From Buttiauxella noackiae ATCC 51607 (GTDB taxonomy: Bacteria > Pseudomonadota > Gammaproteobacteria > Enterobacterales > Enterobacteriaceae): a stretch of 64,000 nt of DNA. The stretch lies in assembly GCF_001654865.1 (NCBI RefSeq), contig NZ_LXEO01000011.1, positions 54,762 to 118,761 of the forward strand, in the 5' to 3' direction. The notes below the pieces were generated by a model. That model did no database searches and was not told where the DNA came from. It saw nothing but the letters and a program-made list of their open reading frames with translations. This document shows, one piece after another, positions 49,924 to 60,973 of this stretch (position 1 is its first letter; the number at the start of each line of letters is the position of its first letter). Both the position numbers and the translations under genes were made by a program.

Positions 49924-51100
49924 ACAAATGCAATCCGCGCTATATCAGGCGCTGGACATGATGAACGCCCGTAATGTGCATGAATTTGCTGTACCGCCCA
50001 CCACCTTTATGGGGCCGGGTGCAGTGGCACGCTGTGGTGAGGCGTTACGTGAGCGCGGCATTCAACACCCTTTGGTGATGGTTGATGGCATGTTGCATCG
50101 TGCCGGAATGACGGATGTTCTGGAACGTAATCTGAAGCACAGCGGCATCGCATATGAAATCTGGTCTTGCCCACCGGGCGAACCAATTGACAGCGACATC
50201 GGTGCCGCGGTTGAACAAATTAGCCGTTGTCAGTGCGACGGCATCGTCGCGCTGGGTGGTGGTTCGGTTCTGGATGCCGCAAAAGTGGTGGCGGTGATTG
50301 CCACCAATCCTGCGTTGGCCCTCGACAATTTAGTAGCCGGAACGGCATTAAATCGCCGCCTGCCATTTATCGCGATCCCCACCACATCAGGCACAGGTTC
50401 GGAAGCGACCAATGTAGCGGTGATTATCGCGGCAAACACGCACCGTAAACAGGTGCTGGTTCATGCCATGTTAATCCCGGACTTAGCGATCATTGATGCG
50501 TGTCTGACGCTGGGTGTTCCGCCGCATATTACCGCCGCCACGGGAATTGATGCTTTAACCCATGCCATTGAAGCTTATGTGGCAAGCAATGGCACGCCGT
50601 TGACGCGCGGACTTGCGTTTCGCGCCATCCACAGTATCGGGCAGGCATTACCGCAGGCGGTCGGGCAGGGGCAAAACCTGGAGGCTCGCGAAGCCATGAT
50701 GCTCGCGTCTTACATGGCGGGAATGGCTTTTTCTAACGCGGGTCTTGGTTTGTGTCATGCCACTGCACACCAGATTGGTGCGGCCTATGGCATTCCCCAT
50801 GGCAAGGCTAACGCCATCATGCTTCCTTCGGTGATGAAGTTTAACCAGCTGGTTTGTAAAAGCGCCTATGGCGAAATAGGCCACGCACTGACGGGTAAAT
50901 CGTGTACGGCAAGCGAAACAATCGCTTTCGTAGAACACTTTATTAATGAACTTGAACCAGGCATTGGATTACGCGCCGCAGGTGGTTGCGAAACCGACTT
51001 TGCCAATTTTGCCCGCGCGGCGTTGAGCGACATTTGCATTACCACCAATCCACGCACTGTGACGGAAGCCCAGATTATTACGCTGTATCAGGACGCCTGA
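49913..51100 (+). CDS. eutG: Alcohol dehydrogenase EutG
   Basis: A 395-residue iron-dependent (type III) alcohol dehydrogenase with GGGSVLDAAKVVAVIATNP (NAD binding), PTTSGTGSEATNVAVI and the iron-ligand region ATGIDALTHAIEAYV ... GLCHATAHQIGAAYGIPHGKANA. It reduces acetaldehyde to ethanol and recycles NAD inside the microcompartment. The length equals E. coli EutG. Confidence 0.96.
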   Translation: MHSEQMQSALYQALDMMNARNVHEFAVPPTTFMGPGAVARCGEALRERGIQHPLVMVDGMLHRAGMTDVLERNLKHSGIAYEIWSCPPGEPIDSDIGAAVEQISRCQCDGIVALGGGSVLDAAKVVAVIATNPALALDNLVAGTALNRRLPFIAIPTTSGTGSEATNVAVIIAANTHRKQVLVHAMLIPDLAIIDACLTLGVPPHITAATGIDALTHAIEAYVASNGTPLTRGLAFRAIHSIGQALPQAVGQGQNLEAREAMMLASYMAGMAFSNAGLGLCHATAHQIGAAYGIPHGKANAIMLPSVMKFNQLVCKSAYGEIGHALTGKSCTASETIAFVEHFINELEPGIGLRAAGGCETDFANFARAALSDICITTNPRTVTEAQIITLYQDA

Positions 51101-51146
51101 ACGGATATCACACCCGCTTGCTTGCAGGCGATGAAGGAGAAGGGAA

Positions 51147-52391
51147 ATGGGTATTAACGACATTATCATGTACATCATGATAATTTTTATGCTGATTGCC
51201 GCCGTTGACCGCATTTTTACTCAGTTTGGCGGCTCAGAAAAAATCCTTGGTTTTATCGGTCTTGGCAAACTTGGGAAAAGTATCTCCGGTTCAGGTGGCC
51301 AGTTTGAAGAAGGTTTTATGGCTATGGGAGCGCTGGGATTAGCGATGGTCGGGATGACGGCGCTGGCACCGGTTCTGGCTTATTTGCTCGGCCCCGTGAT
51401 TATCCCGGTCTATGAAATGCTTGGTGCCAACCCGTCGATGTTTGCCGGAACCTTACTCGCCTGCGATATGGGCGGTTTTTTCCTCGCTAAAGAACTGGCT
51501 GGAGGCGATGTTGCCGCCTGGCTTTACTCTGGGCTTATCCTCGGTTCCATGATGGGGCCAACCATCGTGTTTTCGATCCCCGTAGCGCTGGGGATTATCG
51601 AACCTTCTGACCGTCGTTATCTGGCGTTGGGCGTGCTGGCGGGAATTGTCACGATCCCTATTGGTTGTATTGCGGGCGGCCTGGTGGCGATGTATTCCGG
51701 CGTGGAAGTAAATGGGCAGCCGATTGAATTTACCATAAGCCTGATTCTGCTCAACATGATCCCGGTGTTGATTGTCGCGGTTCTGGTGGCGCTTGGGCTG
51801 AAATTCATCCCGGAAAAAATGATTAACGGTTTTCAGATCTTCGCCAAAATTCTTGTTGCGATTATTACCGTTGGCCTTGCCGCCGCGGTGGTGAAATTCC
51901 TCGTGGGCTGGACGATTATCCCCGGACTTGATCCTATCTTTATGAGTGAAGGGGACAAACCCGGCGAAGTGATGCGCGCCATTGAAGTGATTGGCTCAAT
52001 TTCTTGTGTACTGCTTGGCGCATATCCGATGGTGCTGCTGCTCACTCGCTGGTTTGATAAACCGTTAATGCGTGTCGGCAATTTACTGAAAATCAATAAT
52101 ATTGCTGCGGGCGGCATGGTGGCAACACTGGCTAACAATATCCCGATGTACGGCATGATGAAGAACATGGATGCGCGCGGCAAAGTCATCAACTGTGCTT
52201 TCGCAGTGTCAGCGGCTTTCGCTCTCGGCGACCATCTGGGCTTCGCTGCGGCCAATATGTCACCGATGATCTTCCCGATGATTGTCGGCAAGCTTGTCGG
52301 GGGTGTCACGGCGATAGGTGTTGCGATGATGCTGGTGCCGAAAGAAGAAAGCACCCAGGTTATGGCTGAATCTGTGGAGGCGCAATCGTGA
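51147..52391 (+). CDS. eutH: Ethanolamine permease EutH
   Basis: A 414-residue inner membrane protein with about ten helices (MGINDIIMYIMIIFMLIAAVDRIFTQFGGSEKILGFIGLG...), typical of EutH. It helps ethanolamine entry when external levels or pH are low. Its TGA overlaps the GTG start of eutA. Confidence 0.95.
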   Translation: MGINDIIMYIMIIFMLIAAVDRIFTQFGGSEKILGFIGLGKLGKSISGSGGQFEEGFMAMGALGLAMVGMTALAPVLAYLLGPVIIPVYEMLGANPSMFAGTLLACDMGGFFLAKELAGGDVAAWLYSGLILGSMMGPTIVFSIPVALGIIEPSDRRYLALGVLAGIVTIPIGCIAGGLVAMYSGVEVNGQPIEFTISLILLNMIPVLIVAVLVALGLKFIPEKMINGFQIFAKILVAIITVGLAAAVVKFLVGWTIIPGLDPIFMSEGDKPGEVMRAIEVIGSISCVLLGAYPMVLLLTRWFDKPLMRVGNLLKINNIAAGGMVATLANNIPMYGMMKNMDARGKVINCAFAVSAAFALGDHLGFAAANMSPMIFPMIVGKLVGGVTAIGVAMMLVPKEESTQVMAESVEAQS

Positions 52392-53785
52392 AAATTCGCG
52401 AACTGCTTAGCGTTGGCATTGACGTCGGAACCACCACTACACAGGTGATTTTCTCCTGTCTGGCATTGGTGAACCGGGCTGCTATTTCGCAGGTGCCGCG
52501 CTATGAGTTCGTGAAACGTGAAATTACCTGGCAAAGCCCGGTCTTTTTTACTCCAGTGGACGTCGATGGGCATTTGCGCGAAGCCGAGCTGTTAAGCCTG
52601 ATTCTCGCGCAGTATCAGGCTGCAGGTATCGCCCCTGAATCCATTGATTCAGGGGCGATTATTATTACCGGTGAAACGGCCAAAACTCGCAACGCAAGAC
52701 CCGCGGTAATGGCACTTTCCCAACAGCTTGGTGATTTTGTTGTTGCCACCGCAGGACCACATCTTGAATCAGTTATTGCAGGTTATGGCTCCGGCGCACA
52801 GGCGTTATCCCTGCGCCAGTTAAATCGGGTCATTAATATTGATATCGGTGGTGGCACGGCGAATTACGTGCTGTTTGAAGGTGGCAAGGTGGTGGCTTCG
52901 GCCTGCCTGAATGTGGGTGGACGACTGTTTGAAACCGATACCCATGGCTACGTTACGTTTATTCATCGACCAGGGCAGTTGATTGCTGACGAGCTGTTTG
53001 GTGAAGGCAAACATACGCTGCCCCCCGAGCAGCTTGAAATTGTTGCAGACCGTATGGCGCAACTGCTTTACGAAGTGATCACTGGCGAAATTTCACCGCT
53101 GGCCCAGCGTCTGTTAATGACGGATGCGCTGCCGGTGGGTAAGCCTGCTGATGTGATTACGCTTTCTGGTGGGGTGGGAGAATGCTATCGCCAGCCGCCA
53201 GAAACCCCGTTTGGCTTCGGTGATATTGGCCCGCTTCTGGCCCAGGCGATCCATCGCCATGCCGGATTTACCACGCTGCCGCTGCGAGTCCCCGAACAAA
53301 CTGTACGCGCCACCGTAATTGGTGCTGGTGCGCACACGCTCTCGCTTTCAGGTAGCACCATCTGGATCGATGAGCTGTCGTTGCCATTACGCAATATTCC
53401 TGTAGTTCATGCCTTAGAAAATGATGATCTGGCGCAGGGCTGGCAGCAGGGGCTTGGGCTGATGGATCTTAATCCGACGCAAGATTGCTACGCGCTAGCG
53501 GTGCCTCCCGAATATTCAACCAGCTACGCGACCGTACAACAAATCATTAATACGTTGAAAATTTTCATCCAACACTTTCCCAGTGTGCAGCCGCTGATTG
53601 TCGTGGCAGAGCAAGATTTGGGTAAAGCGCTGGGGATGCTGCTTTATCCACAAATGGGGCAGCGAAAAGTGGCGGTGATCGACGAAGTGGTCACCCGTAC
53701 TGGCGATTACATCGACATTGGTTTGCCGTTGTTTGACGGATCGGTTGTCCCGGTAACTATCAAATCACTCGCCTTTCCTTCCTGA
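52388..53785 (+). CDS. eutA: Ethanolamine ammonia-lyase reactivating factor EutA
   Basis: A 465-residue ATPase-fold protein (VGIDVGTTTTQVIFS near the start, NIDIGGGTANYVLFEGG near residue 155). It exchanges damaged cobalamin in EutBC for fresh adenosylcobalamin using ATP. It starts with GTG at 52388, overlapping the eutH stop (GTGA). Confidence 0.95.
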   Translation: MKIRELLSVGIDVGTTTTQVIFSCLALVNRAAISQVPRYEFVKREITWQSPVFFTPVDVDGHLREAELLSLILAQYQAAGIAPESIDSGAIIITGETAKTRNARPAVMALSQQLGDFVVATAGPHLESVIAGYGSGAQALSLRQLNRVINIDIGGGTANYVLFEGGKVVASACLNVGGRLFETDTHGYVTFIHRPGQLIADELFGEGKHTLPPEQLEIVADRMAQLLYEVITGEISPLAQRLLMTDALPVGKPADVITLSGGVGECYRQPPETPFGFGDIGPLLAQAIHRHAGFTTLPLRVPEQTVRATVIGAGAHTLSLSGSTIWIDELSLPLRNIPVVHALENDDLAQGWQQGLGLMDLNPTQDCYALAVPPEYSTSYATVQQIINTLKIFIQHFPSVQPLIVVAEQDLGKALGMLLYPQMGQRKVAVIDEVVTRTGDYIDIGLPLFDGSVVPVTIKSLAFPS

Positions 53786-53797
53786 GGGATCGACACA

Positions 53798-55159
53798 ATG
53801 AAACTAAAAACCACGCTGTTTGGGCAAGTTTATCAGTTCAAGGATGTTAAAGAAGTACTGGCGAAAGCCAATGAATTACGCTCCGGCGATGTGTTGGCTG
53901 GTGTTGCCGCACATAGTTCGCAGGAGCGTGTGGCGGCTAAACAAGTGCTGTCTGAAATGACGGTTGCCGATATCCGCATGAATCCCGTTATCGCTTATGA
54001 AGATGACTGTGTGACGCGAATTATTCAGGATGATATCAACGAAACGTCCTATGCGCGGATTAAAAACTGGAGCATTAGCGAGCTACGCGAGTACATCCTC
54101 AGTGATGAAACCAGCGTCGATGATATTGCCTTTTTGCGTAAAGGCATTAGCTCTGAAGTTGTAGCGGCAGTCGCTAAAATTTGTTCCAACGCGGACTTAG
54201 TCTACGGTGGCAAGAAAATGCCAGTGATTAAAAAAGCCAATACTACCATTGGCTTACCGGGCACCTTCAGCGCCCGTTTGCAGCCGAACGACACGCGCGA
54301 CGATGTACGTAGTATTGAAGCGCAAATTTATGAAGGGTTGTGCTTCGGCGTGGGCGATGCGGTTATTGGCGTGAATCCGGTAACAGATGATGTGGGTAAC
54401 CTGACCCGTGTTCTCGATACCATCTATAGCGTCATCGACAAGTATTCTATTCCGACGCAAGGCTGCGTACTGGCTCACGTCACCACGCAAATTGAAGCCA
54501 TCAAACGCGGCGCACCCGGCGGACTTATCTTCCAGAGTATTTGTGGCAGCGAGAAGGGGCTTAAAGAGTTTGGCGTTGAGCTTGCGATGCTGGACGAAGC
54601 CCGTGCTGTGGGGGCTGAGTTTAATCGTATCGCCGGAGAAAACTGCCTGTACTTCGAAACCGGGCAGGGATCGGCATTGTCTGCCGGGGCTCATTTTGGC
54701 GCAGATCAGGTCACCATGGAAGCGCGAAACTACGGCCTGGCTCGCCATTACGACCCTTTCATCGTGAATACCGTGGTGGGGTTCATCGGACCGGAATATC
54801 TCTATAACGATCGCCAAATTATCCGCGCAGGTCTGGAAGACCACTTTATGGGCAAACTCAGCGGCATTTCTATGGGCTGCGATTGTTGCTACACCAACCA
54901 CGCCGATGCGGACCAAAACCTAAATGAAAACCTGATGATCCTGCTGGCGACCGCCGGGTGTAACTACATCATGGGTATGCCGCTTGGCGACGACATCATG
55001 CTCAATTATCAGACCACGGCATTTCATGACACGGTCACCGTGCGCCAGTTATTGAATCTGCGACCGTCACCGGAGTTTGAAGCCTGGCTGGAAACAATGG
55101 GGCTGATGGCTAATGGTCGTTTAACGTCACGTGCGGGCGACCCGTCGCTGTTCTTCTGA
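53798..55159 (+). CDS. eutB: Ethanolamine ammonia-lyase large subunit EutB
   Basis: A 453-residue TIM-barrel subunit, the same length as in E. coli and Salmonella. It carries the substrate site ([67 protein letters not shown]). With EutC and adenosylcobalamin it splits ethanolamine into acetaldehyde and ammonia. It is followed by eutC after 19 bases. Confidence 0.98.
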   Translation: MKLKTTLFGQVYQFKDVKEVLAKANELRSGDVLAGVAAHSSQERVAAKQVLSEMTVADIRMNPVIAYEDDCVTRIIQDDINETSYARIKNWSISELREYILSDETSVDDIAFLRKGISSEVVAAVAKICSNADLVYGGKKMPVIKKANTTIGLPGTFSARLQPNDTRDDVRSIEAQIYEGLCFGVGDAVIGVNPVTDDVGNLTRVLDTIYSVIDKYSIPTQGCVLAHVTTQIEAIKRGAPGGLIFQSICGSEKGLKEFGVELAMLDEARAVGAEFNRIAGENCLYFETGQGSALSAGAHFGADQVTMEARNYGLARHYDPFIVNTVVGFIGPEYLYNDRQIIRAGLEDHFMGKLSGISMGCDCCYTNHADADQNLNENLMILLATAGCNYIMGMPLGDDIMLNYQTTAFHDTVTVRQLLNLRPSPEFEAWLETMGLMANGRLTSRAGDPSLFF

Positions 55160-55178
55160 AATCATCAGGGAAATCATC

Positions 55179-56072
55179 ATGGATCAAAAACAGATTGAAG
55201 AAATTGTACGCAGCATTCTGGCCAATATGGAAAAACCAGCAATCGCAGTACAACCCACGGTTGCGGTCTCTCCTGTCATGCCAACCGTACCTCAAATTAC
55301 AGAAGAGAGTTGTAGCGTCGATTTAGGCTCTAATGAAGCCAAAATGTGGATTGGTGTGCAGAATCCGCATCGCGCCGATGTGCTTGAGGAATTACGCCGC
55401 AGCACGGTTGCTCGCGTTTGCACCGGGCGTGCTGGGCCGCGTCCTCGCACTCAGGCTTTGCTGCGCTTTTTGGCTGACCATTCACGTTCGAAAGATACCG
55501 TTCTCAAAGAAGTGCCTGCCGAATGGGTGCAGCAGCAGGGATTACTGGAGCTGCAATCAGAAATCAGCGACAAAAATCTCTACCTCACTCGCCCGGATTT
55601 GGGGCGTCGCCTGAGTGCTAACTCCATCGAATTACTGCGTACCAGCTGCAAACAGAACCCGGACGTTCAGGTTGTCATTTCTGACGGCCTTTCAACCGAT
55701 GCGATCACCGCCAACTACGGTGAGATTTTACCCCCACTGCTGCAAGGGCTGGAGCAATCAGGGCTGCATGTCGGCACTCCGTTCTTTGTGCGCTACGGGC
55801 GCGTGAAGATTGAAGACCAAATCGGTGAGTTGTTGGATGCGAAGGTCGTGATTTTGCTGGTGGGCGAACGTCCAGGGCTTGGGCAATCAGAAAGTCTTTC
55901 GTGTTACGCGGTGTACTCGCCAAAAACTGCTACTACGGTAGAAGCTGACCGCACCTGTATCTCAAATATTCACCAGGGTGGCACTCCGCCAGTAGAAGCG
56001 GCTGCCGTGATTGTTGATCTTGCAAAACGAATGCTGGCGCAAAAAGCGTCGGGCATCAATTTGAGTCGTTAA
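55179..56072 (+). CDS. eutC: Ethanolamine ammonia-lyase small subunit EutC
   Basis: A 297-residue cobalamin-binding subunit ([78 protein letters not shown]). The N-terminal helix [17 protein letters not shown] is an encapsulation signal. A linker rich in Pro and Val (about residues 19-38) joins it to the body. The ATG at 55179 gives the family N-terminus. Confidence 0.97.
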   Translation: MDQKQIEEIVRSILANMEKPAIAVQPTVAVSPVMPTVPQITEESCSVDLGSNEAKMWIGVQNPHRADVLEELRRSTVARVCTGRAGPRPRTQALLRFLADHSRSKDTVLKEVPAEWVQQQGLLELQSEISDKNLYLTRPDLGRRLSANSIELLRTSCKQNPDVQVVISDGLSTDAITANYGEILPPLLQGLEQSGLHVGTPFFVRYGRVKIEDQIGELLDAKVVILLVGERPGLGQSESLSCYAVYSPKTATTVEADRTCISNIHQGGTPPVEAAAVIVDLAKRMLAQKASGINLSR

Positions 56073-56085
56073 AGGGAGCGTTACC

Positions 56086-56745
56086 ATGCCAACTTTAGAT
56101 TTGATTAAACCGAATGTGAAAGCGATGCGGGTTATCGCAAACATTAGCGAAGGATTCGCCCGCGAACTGAAATTGCCTTCCCATATTCGCAGTCTGGGTT
56201 TGATTACCGCCGATTCTGATGATGTCACTTATATCGCCGCTGACGAAGCCACTAAACAGGCACAAGTTGAAGTGGTCTTTGGGCGTTCGTTATATGCGGG
56301 GGCGGCACATGGCCCGTCACCTACGGCTGGAGAAGTGCTGATTATGCTGGGCGGGCCAAACCCTGCGGAAGTGCGAGCGGGTCTGGATTCAATGTTGGCA
56401 ACTATCGAGCAAGGCCCAGCTTTTCAGTGGGCTAACGACGCAGAAGACACGGCATTTTTGGCGCATTTGATCTCTCGCACGGGGTCGTATCTTTCTACAA
56501 CAGCCGGGATTTTGCTGGGTGACCCAATGGCTTATGTGGTTGCGCCCCCGCTGGAAGCGACATTTGGCATTGATGCTGCGTTGAAATCTGCCGATGTACG
56601 TATCGTGACTTATGTGCCACCACCATCGGAAACCAACTACTCGGCAGCATTCCTGACGGGCAGCCAGGCCGCGTGTAAAGCTGCGTGCAATGCTTTTAGT
56701 GACGCCGTGCTTGATATCGCGCGTAATCCTATTCAGCGTGCATAG
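56086..56745 (+). CDS. eutL: Ethanolamine microcompartment shell protein EutL
   Basis: A 219-residue tandem-BMC protein, the same length as in E. coli, with two circularly permuted BMC domains. It forms pseudohexameric trimers with a gated central pore, and family structures show ethanolamine binding. It begins [20 protein letters not shown]. Confidence 0.97.
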   Translation: MPTLDLIKPNVKAMRVIANISEGFARELKLPSHIRSLGLITADSDDVTYIAADEATKQAQVEVVFGRSLYAGAAHGPSPTAGEVLIMLGGPNPAEVRAGLDSMLATIEQGPAFQWANDAEDTAFLAHLISRTGSYLSTTAGILLGDPMAYVVAPPLEATFGIDAALKSADVRIVTYVPPPSETNYSAAFLTGSQAACKAACNAFSDAVLDIARNPIQRA

Positions 56746-56752
56746 GGGGTAA

Positions 56753-57226
56753 ATGATGAACTCTCTCGGGTTGCTCGAAGTGTACGGCCTTGTGGCGGGG
56801 ATTGACGCGGCAGATGCCATGCTAAAGGCTGCGAATGTGCGCTTATTAAACCACGAAGTATTGAATCCTGGAATGGTGACGCTGGTTGTTGAAGGAGATC
56901 TCGCCGCGTGTCGTGCTGCCCTGGATGCGGGGGCAGCCGCTGCAACTCGCACCGGGCGTGTCATTAGCCGCAAGGAACTGGGCCGCCCCGATGAAGACAT
57001 TGAACGGTTGGTTTGCAGTTTTGGCCGCAAGCTTTCGGGCGTCAAAACGCAGGCATCACAAGCGTTGCTTGAGGTATTACAAACACAGGGCCACGGCATG
57101 ACAGCAGGTGAAGTTGCTGCACATTTTAACTGGTCGATTGAAGAAGCCAGAACACAACTTGAGGCTTTATTTCATGACGGGAAACTGCGCAAGCGTAGCA
57201 GCCGTTATCGTCTGAAATCTGAGTAG
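56753..57226 (+). CDS. eutK: Ethanolamine microcompartment shell protein EutK
   Basis: A 157-residue protein: an N-terminal BMC domain (MMNSLGLLEVYGLVAGIDAADAML, to about residue 92), a short linker and a C-terminal winged-helix-like domain (GMTAGEVAAHFNWSIEEARTQLEALFHDGKLRKRSSRYRLK). The domain may bind nucleic acid. The linker is shorter than in E. coli (166 residues in total). The start at 56753 aligns with the family; a second ATG follows directly. Confidence 0.95.
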   Translation: MMNSLGLLEVYGLVAGIDAADAMLKAANVRLLNHEVLNPGMVTLVVEGDLAACRAALDAGAAAATRTGRVISRKELGRPDEDIERLVCSFGRKLSGVKTQASQALLEVLQTQGHGMTAGEVAAHFNWSIEEARTQLEALFHDGKLRKRSSRYRLKSE

Positions 57227-57244
57227 TGACGCAAGGAGCCGCAT

Positions 57245-58297
57245 ATGAGTAAGAAAATGAATGCTGACTTACATCATCTGCGTAAAACTGAGTATACGCG
57301 GGACGAAAAGGTGACGCCTCTGATTGAAGAAGAGAGCGTCCATCAGCGCGTGACAAAAGATGTCTATGAACATGCTTGTACCATTACGGCGTGGCAACAA
57401 CTCTACGATCAGCTTCAGCCCGGGCACTTTCAGGGGGAACTGACTGAGATGTTGTTTGATGACATCCAAATGTTCCGGGAGTACACCAACCTTGCGTTGC
57501 GCCAATCATGTATGGTGTGGCCGAATGCTTTTTGGTTTGGCATTCCGGCCATAAATGCTGATAAAGGGTTTATCGGAACTCAATTGTTGGGAAAAGAAGA
57601 GATCGCGGCCCGCCCTGGTGGAACTGAGTTTGAACTCAGTACGCCAGATGAATACACCATTCTTGGTGTGGTGATTGCCAACGATGTGTTATTTAGCAAT
57701 GCAGGGCTGTTTCATCAACCCGAAACTTTGTTTGATCTTTTGCAAAATAACTCGGCGCTGGATGTATGCCAGAAGAAAAAAGAAGCAATATGGTCCTTTA
57801 TCAATCAAGCGCTTGCGTATGGTAGCCACTCCCCTGAATGTATGCGTAACGAAAACGTGCGTCGGGTGCTTACGCATAATTTGCTGTCGGGTATGAGTGA
57901 ACTGCTTGAAAGCGCTCAACCGGTAGCTTCTGAGTTGATGTCTCGTAAAATTAGCTATCAGCGCCTGGTGTCACAGGCGCGCGACTGCGTGCTAAGCCGC
58001 ACATCGGAACCGGTAACGGTTCTTGAACTGTGTAATGAACTACACGTTAGCCGCCGCACCTTACAAAATGGTTTTCACGCCGTGCTGGGCATCGGTCCAA
58101 ATGCCTGGCTTAAAACACTCCGCTTAAATGCAGTACGCCGGGAATTGATAAGCCCATGGTCAACCTGGGACACTGTGAAAGATGCCGCGATGCATTGGGG
58201 CTTCTGGCATCTCGGACAGTTCGCTACCGATTATCAACGCTTATTCCTTGAAAAACCTTCTGAGACGTTACATTTACGCGGACGTGAATGGCAGTGA
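57245..58297 (+). CDS. eutR: AraC-family activator EutR
   Basis: A 350-residue transcription activator, the same length as Salmonella EutR. The N-terminal half ([31 protein letters not shown]...) is the effector region. The C-terminal AraC helix-turn-helix pair starts at about residue 245 ([44 protein letters not shown]). It senses ethanolamine and adenosylcobalamin together to induce the eut operon, of which it is the last gene, giving positive feedback. Confidence 0.96.
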   Translation: MSKKMNADLHHLRKTEYTRDEKVTPLIEEESVHQRVTKDVYEHACTITAWQQLYDQLQPGHFQGELTEMLFDDIQMFREYTNLALRQSCMVWPNAFWFGIPAINADKGFIGTQLLGKEEIAARPGGTEFELSTPDEYTILGVVIANDVLFSNAGLFHQPETLFDLLQNNSALDVCQKKKEAIWSFINQALAYGSHSPECMRNENVRRVLTHNLLSGMSELLESAQPVASELMSRKISYQRLVSQARDCVLSRTSEPVTVLELCNELHVSRRTLQNGFHAVLGIGPNAWLKTLRLNAVRRELISPWSTWDTVKDAAMHWGFWHLGQFATDYQRLFLEKPSETLHLRGREWQ

Positions 58298-58482
58298 AAG
58301 AGCGCGGTTATTTTATTACATTGCCACCAGCTCATTAATCATTGCGGATTATGTTCGTGCATCCGTAATATCTTCAACGATGAGCCCGAAGGAATGCTAC
58401 GATTTTTCTCCAGGATCTGAATCAGAGATTGTGCATCCGATTTTTGCTAACGTCAGCAAAATTAATGACAACAGGAGGTCGT

Positions 58483-58908
58483 ATGCGTCAACGAGTTATC
58501 GTCTGCCCAATCATTGAAAATAATGGCGAGGTGTTGCTGTGTAAGATGGCGAACGATCGCGGGGTTTTTCCTGGACAATGGGCGTTATCAGGCGGTGGAA
58601 TGGAGCCGGGTGAACAAATGGAAGAGGCGCTGCGACGAGAAATTTGTGAGGAGCTGGGCGCAGAACTTCAGATAAGCAGCATTAAGCCGTGGACCTTTGC
58701 CGACGATGTGCGAGTGAAGACGTACGCGGATGGTTCAAAAGAAGAAATTTACATGATTTATCTGCTATTTGACTGCGTGAGCGCTAACCGCCATGTCACG
58801 TTTAACGAAGAGTTTCAGGAAGTCGCCTGGGTTAAACCTGCTGAACTTGGCAACTACGATTTGAACGAAGCGACCAAAATCACCTTTAGTAAAAAAGGGT
58901 GGATCTGA
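58483..58908 (+). CDS. nudI: Nucleoside triphosphatase NudI
   Basis: A 141-residue Nudix hydrolase, the same length as E. coli NudI. The Nudix box [25 protein letters not shown] covers residues 36-60. NudI prefers pyrimidine (deoxy)nucleoside triphosphates. The start at 58483 follows AGGAGG. It stands alone between eutR and the two-component genes. Confidence 0.93.
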   Translation: MRQRVIVCPIIENNGEVLLCKMANDRGVFPGQWALSGGGMEPGEQMEEALRREICEELGAELQISSIKPWTFADDVRVKTYADGSKEEIYMIYLLFDCVSANRHVTFNEEFQEVAWVKPAELGNYDLNEATKITFSKKGWI

Positions 58909-58943
58909 ATCCTGCTTAACCTCTCCCCATAATAAGGAACGCG

Positions 58944-60257
58944 ATGCTAAGAGCTCTCATCTGGCTGATTCTCACCGCGCTGTCTGGTGGCGGCGTGGTT
59001 GTCTATGCCCTGTATCAGCAGTATCAAGAACAAAGCGCGGAGTTCCGTATTTTGTATCGCGATATCACGGTTAAGCTTGCGCAAAACGATGTCATTCTCG
59101 CGCTACTTTCGAACAGTAGCGACCCCGCTGTGGTGCAGCATAAATTCCCCTATATTTTGCGCTGGCAAACTCAGCCTCATGACCCTCCGCGCCCGGATAT
59201 TAATCCCGCACGTGCCGGCACTTATTGGATAAATTCACCTCAGGGTTCGTTACTGATTGATTTGCCAACGCTGCTTACTGATTTTGCGCATACACAGAAA
59301 TTTCATCACTTTAGTCTGAGCTGGCAGGGAGTTGCACTTCTCACTCAAGGAGCGGAAGGGCATGATGATTGGTGGCGCTGGGAAAAACAGATAATCAGCC
59401 CATCGCAACCCCTTAATCTGGTGGTAACGAATAATCCAGACTGGCGAAATTTACCCTGGTTAGTTCTGCTGTTAATGGGGGTTTTCTGGGCAATAGCTAT
59501 CTATTTATATAATCAGTATCAGATGACGAAACGCCAGCGCAATATCGCTGATTTGCGCGCCCACTTTTCAGAGCTCGCACGGCTTAATGCGATGGGGGAA
59601 ATTGCTGCGGGTATGATGCATGAGCTGAATCAACCGCTTACGGCCATTTTGAGCTATTCGCAAACTGCGCAGCGCCTTATCGCACAACAGCAGGCTGAAA
59701 AAGCCCAGCCGCTGCTGGAAGCCTCGGTTATACAAACTAAGCGTATTAGCGCATTGCTGTTGGAGTTTCGGGAGAAATTGCACAGTGATGAACAAACATT
59801 ACAACCGGTAGATTTGCACAACACTTGGGAGAGGGTGGCGGTGCTTTTGGGTAATGAGATTGAACGTGGAAAAGTCACGGTAATAAACCAAATCCCTGAA
59901 TCATTCCCCCCATTTATGGCATCACCACTCGGTATTGAGCAGATATTCCATAACCTGCTCAATAACGCCATTCAGGCGCAGCAGCAGACGGACAAAGCCT
60001 GGGTGGCAATCAATGCTCGCCAAACCGGGAATGACATCGTGTTAACAGTCACTGACGGTGGACCTGGTTTGACCGAACAGGCCTTAGAACAGGTATTTAT
60101 GCCTTTCTTTACCACCCGTAAAGATGGACTTGGGTTGGGCATGGCGTTGACCGAAACGCTAGTGCAGCGCCTGAACGGCAGTATTCAGGCGGAAAATAGC
60201 CCCAACGGCGGTGCATGCTTTACCCTGACTTTCCCTCTCACACAACAGGAGGCGTGA
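58944..60257 (+). CDS. Sensor histidine kinase, periplasmic sensing type
   Basis: A 437-residue membrane kinase with a first helix at residues 5-24, a periplasmic domain of about 145 residues (25-170) without a family I recognise and a second helix at about 173-192. A coiled-coil and dimerisation domain follow with H-box MMHELNQPLTAILSYSQTAQ, then the N-box IFHNLLNNAIQAQQQ, G1 VTDGGPGL, F-box PFFTTR and G2 DGLGLGMAL. The HELNQPL pattern is that of FixL/DctB/TtrS-like kinases. The stop overlaps the ATG of the response regulator. The signal is unknown; the downstream exported HbpS-like protein may take part. Confidence 0.9.
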   Translation: MLRALIWLILTALSGGGVVVYALYQQYQEQSAEFRILYRDITVKLAQNDVILALLSNSSDPAVVQHKFPYILRWQTQPHDPPRPDINPARAGTYWINSPQGSLLIDLPTLLTDFAHTQKFHHFSLSWQGVALLTQGAEGHDDWWRWEKQIISPSQPLNLVVTNNPDWRNLPWLVLLLMGVFWAIAIYLYNQYQMTKRQRNIADLRAHFSELARLNAMGEIAAGMMHELNQPLTAILSYSQTAQRLIAQQQAEKAQPLLEASVIQTKRISALLLEFREKLHSDEQTLQPVDLHNTWERVAVLLGNEIERGKVTVINQIPESFPPFMASPLGIEQIFHNLLNNAIQAQQQTDKAWVAINARQTGNDIVLTVTDGGPGLTEQALEQVFMPFFTTRKDGLGLGMALTETLVQRLNGSIQAENSPNGGACFTLTFPLTQQEA

Positions 60258-60871
60258 TGGCGCAACGTATCTATCTTATTGATGACGATGAAGCGATACG
60301 TTTTTCGTTAACGGCACTGCTCGCTACTATGGGGTGGGAAACACTTTCCTTTGAGAGTGTACACAGTTTTCAGGCATCACATCCTGACCAGGCCGCTCTT
60401 AACGGCTGTTTATTGCTGGATATTCGTATGCCCGGAAAGTCAGGCATCACACTGCTTGAGAACTGGGAGCAAATGGGCTGCACTTTGCCGGTTATCATGA
60501 TGACCGGACATGGCAGTATCGATCTCTGCCGTCGTGCATTTAAAAATGGTGCGTTTGAATTTTTGACAAAACCCATTGATGCCGACCTGTTGATTGAAAC
60601 GGTGAGTGCTGCACTTGAGCAACAAAAACAGAACCAACAACAGCGTAAAAATCAGGCCGAGTTGCAGGCCAAACTGGCGACGCTTTCTGCCCGTGAGCAA
60701 GAGGTGATGGTGCTTATCATGCAGGGAAAATCAAACAAAGAGATGGCTCGTGATCTATCGTTGTCGCCACGAACCGTGGAGGCGCATCGCGCAAGTTTGT
60801 TTGCGCGGCTAGAAATCAACTCGTTGGCGAAGTTAATAAAAATCTACGGCGGGCTGAAAGGCACTACGTAA
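60257..60871 (+). CDS. Response regulator, FixJ/TtrR-like (LuxR-type HTH)
   Basis: A 204-residue regulator. The receiver domain has the acidic pair IDDDE (residues 8-12), phospho-acceptor Asp about 54 in LLLDIRMPGKSG, Thr in MMTGHGSID and Lys in FLTKPID. A linker rich in Gln (QQKQNQQQRKNQ) leads to a LuxR/FixJ HTH (LSAREQEVMVLIMQGKSNKEMARDLSLSPRTVEAHRASLFARL). It is translationally coupled to the kinase (ATGA). Its targets are unknown; the next gene is a likely one. Confidence 0.92.
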   Translation: MAQRIYLIDDDEAIRFSLTALLATMGWETLSFESVHSFQASHPDQAALNGCLLLDIRMPGKSGITLLENWEQMGCTLPVIMMTGHGSIDLCRRAFKNGAFEFLTKPIDADLLIETVSAALEQQKQNQQQRKNQAELQAKLATLSAREQEVMVLIMQGKSNKEMARDLSLSPRTVEAHRASLFARLEINSLAKLIKIYGGLKGTT

Positions 60872-60973
60872 AATTACCTGGTTTGCCTGGTATTCATCCG
60901 AATGGTTTTGCGCAACTGAGATCGCTACCTTAACTCTCGTTAGTTAATCACAATCGAGTTGAGGGAAGAAACC

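Noticed and set aside
54254..54916. 220-codon minus-strand frame opposite eutB
   Set aside because: Antisense to the most conserved part of eutB; no motif or ribosome site.
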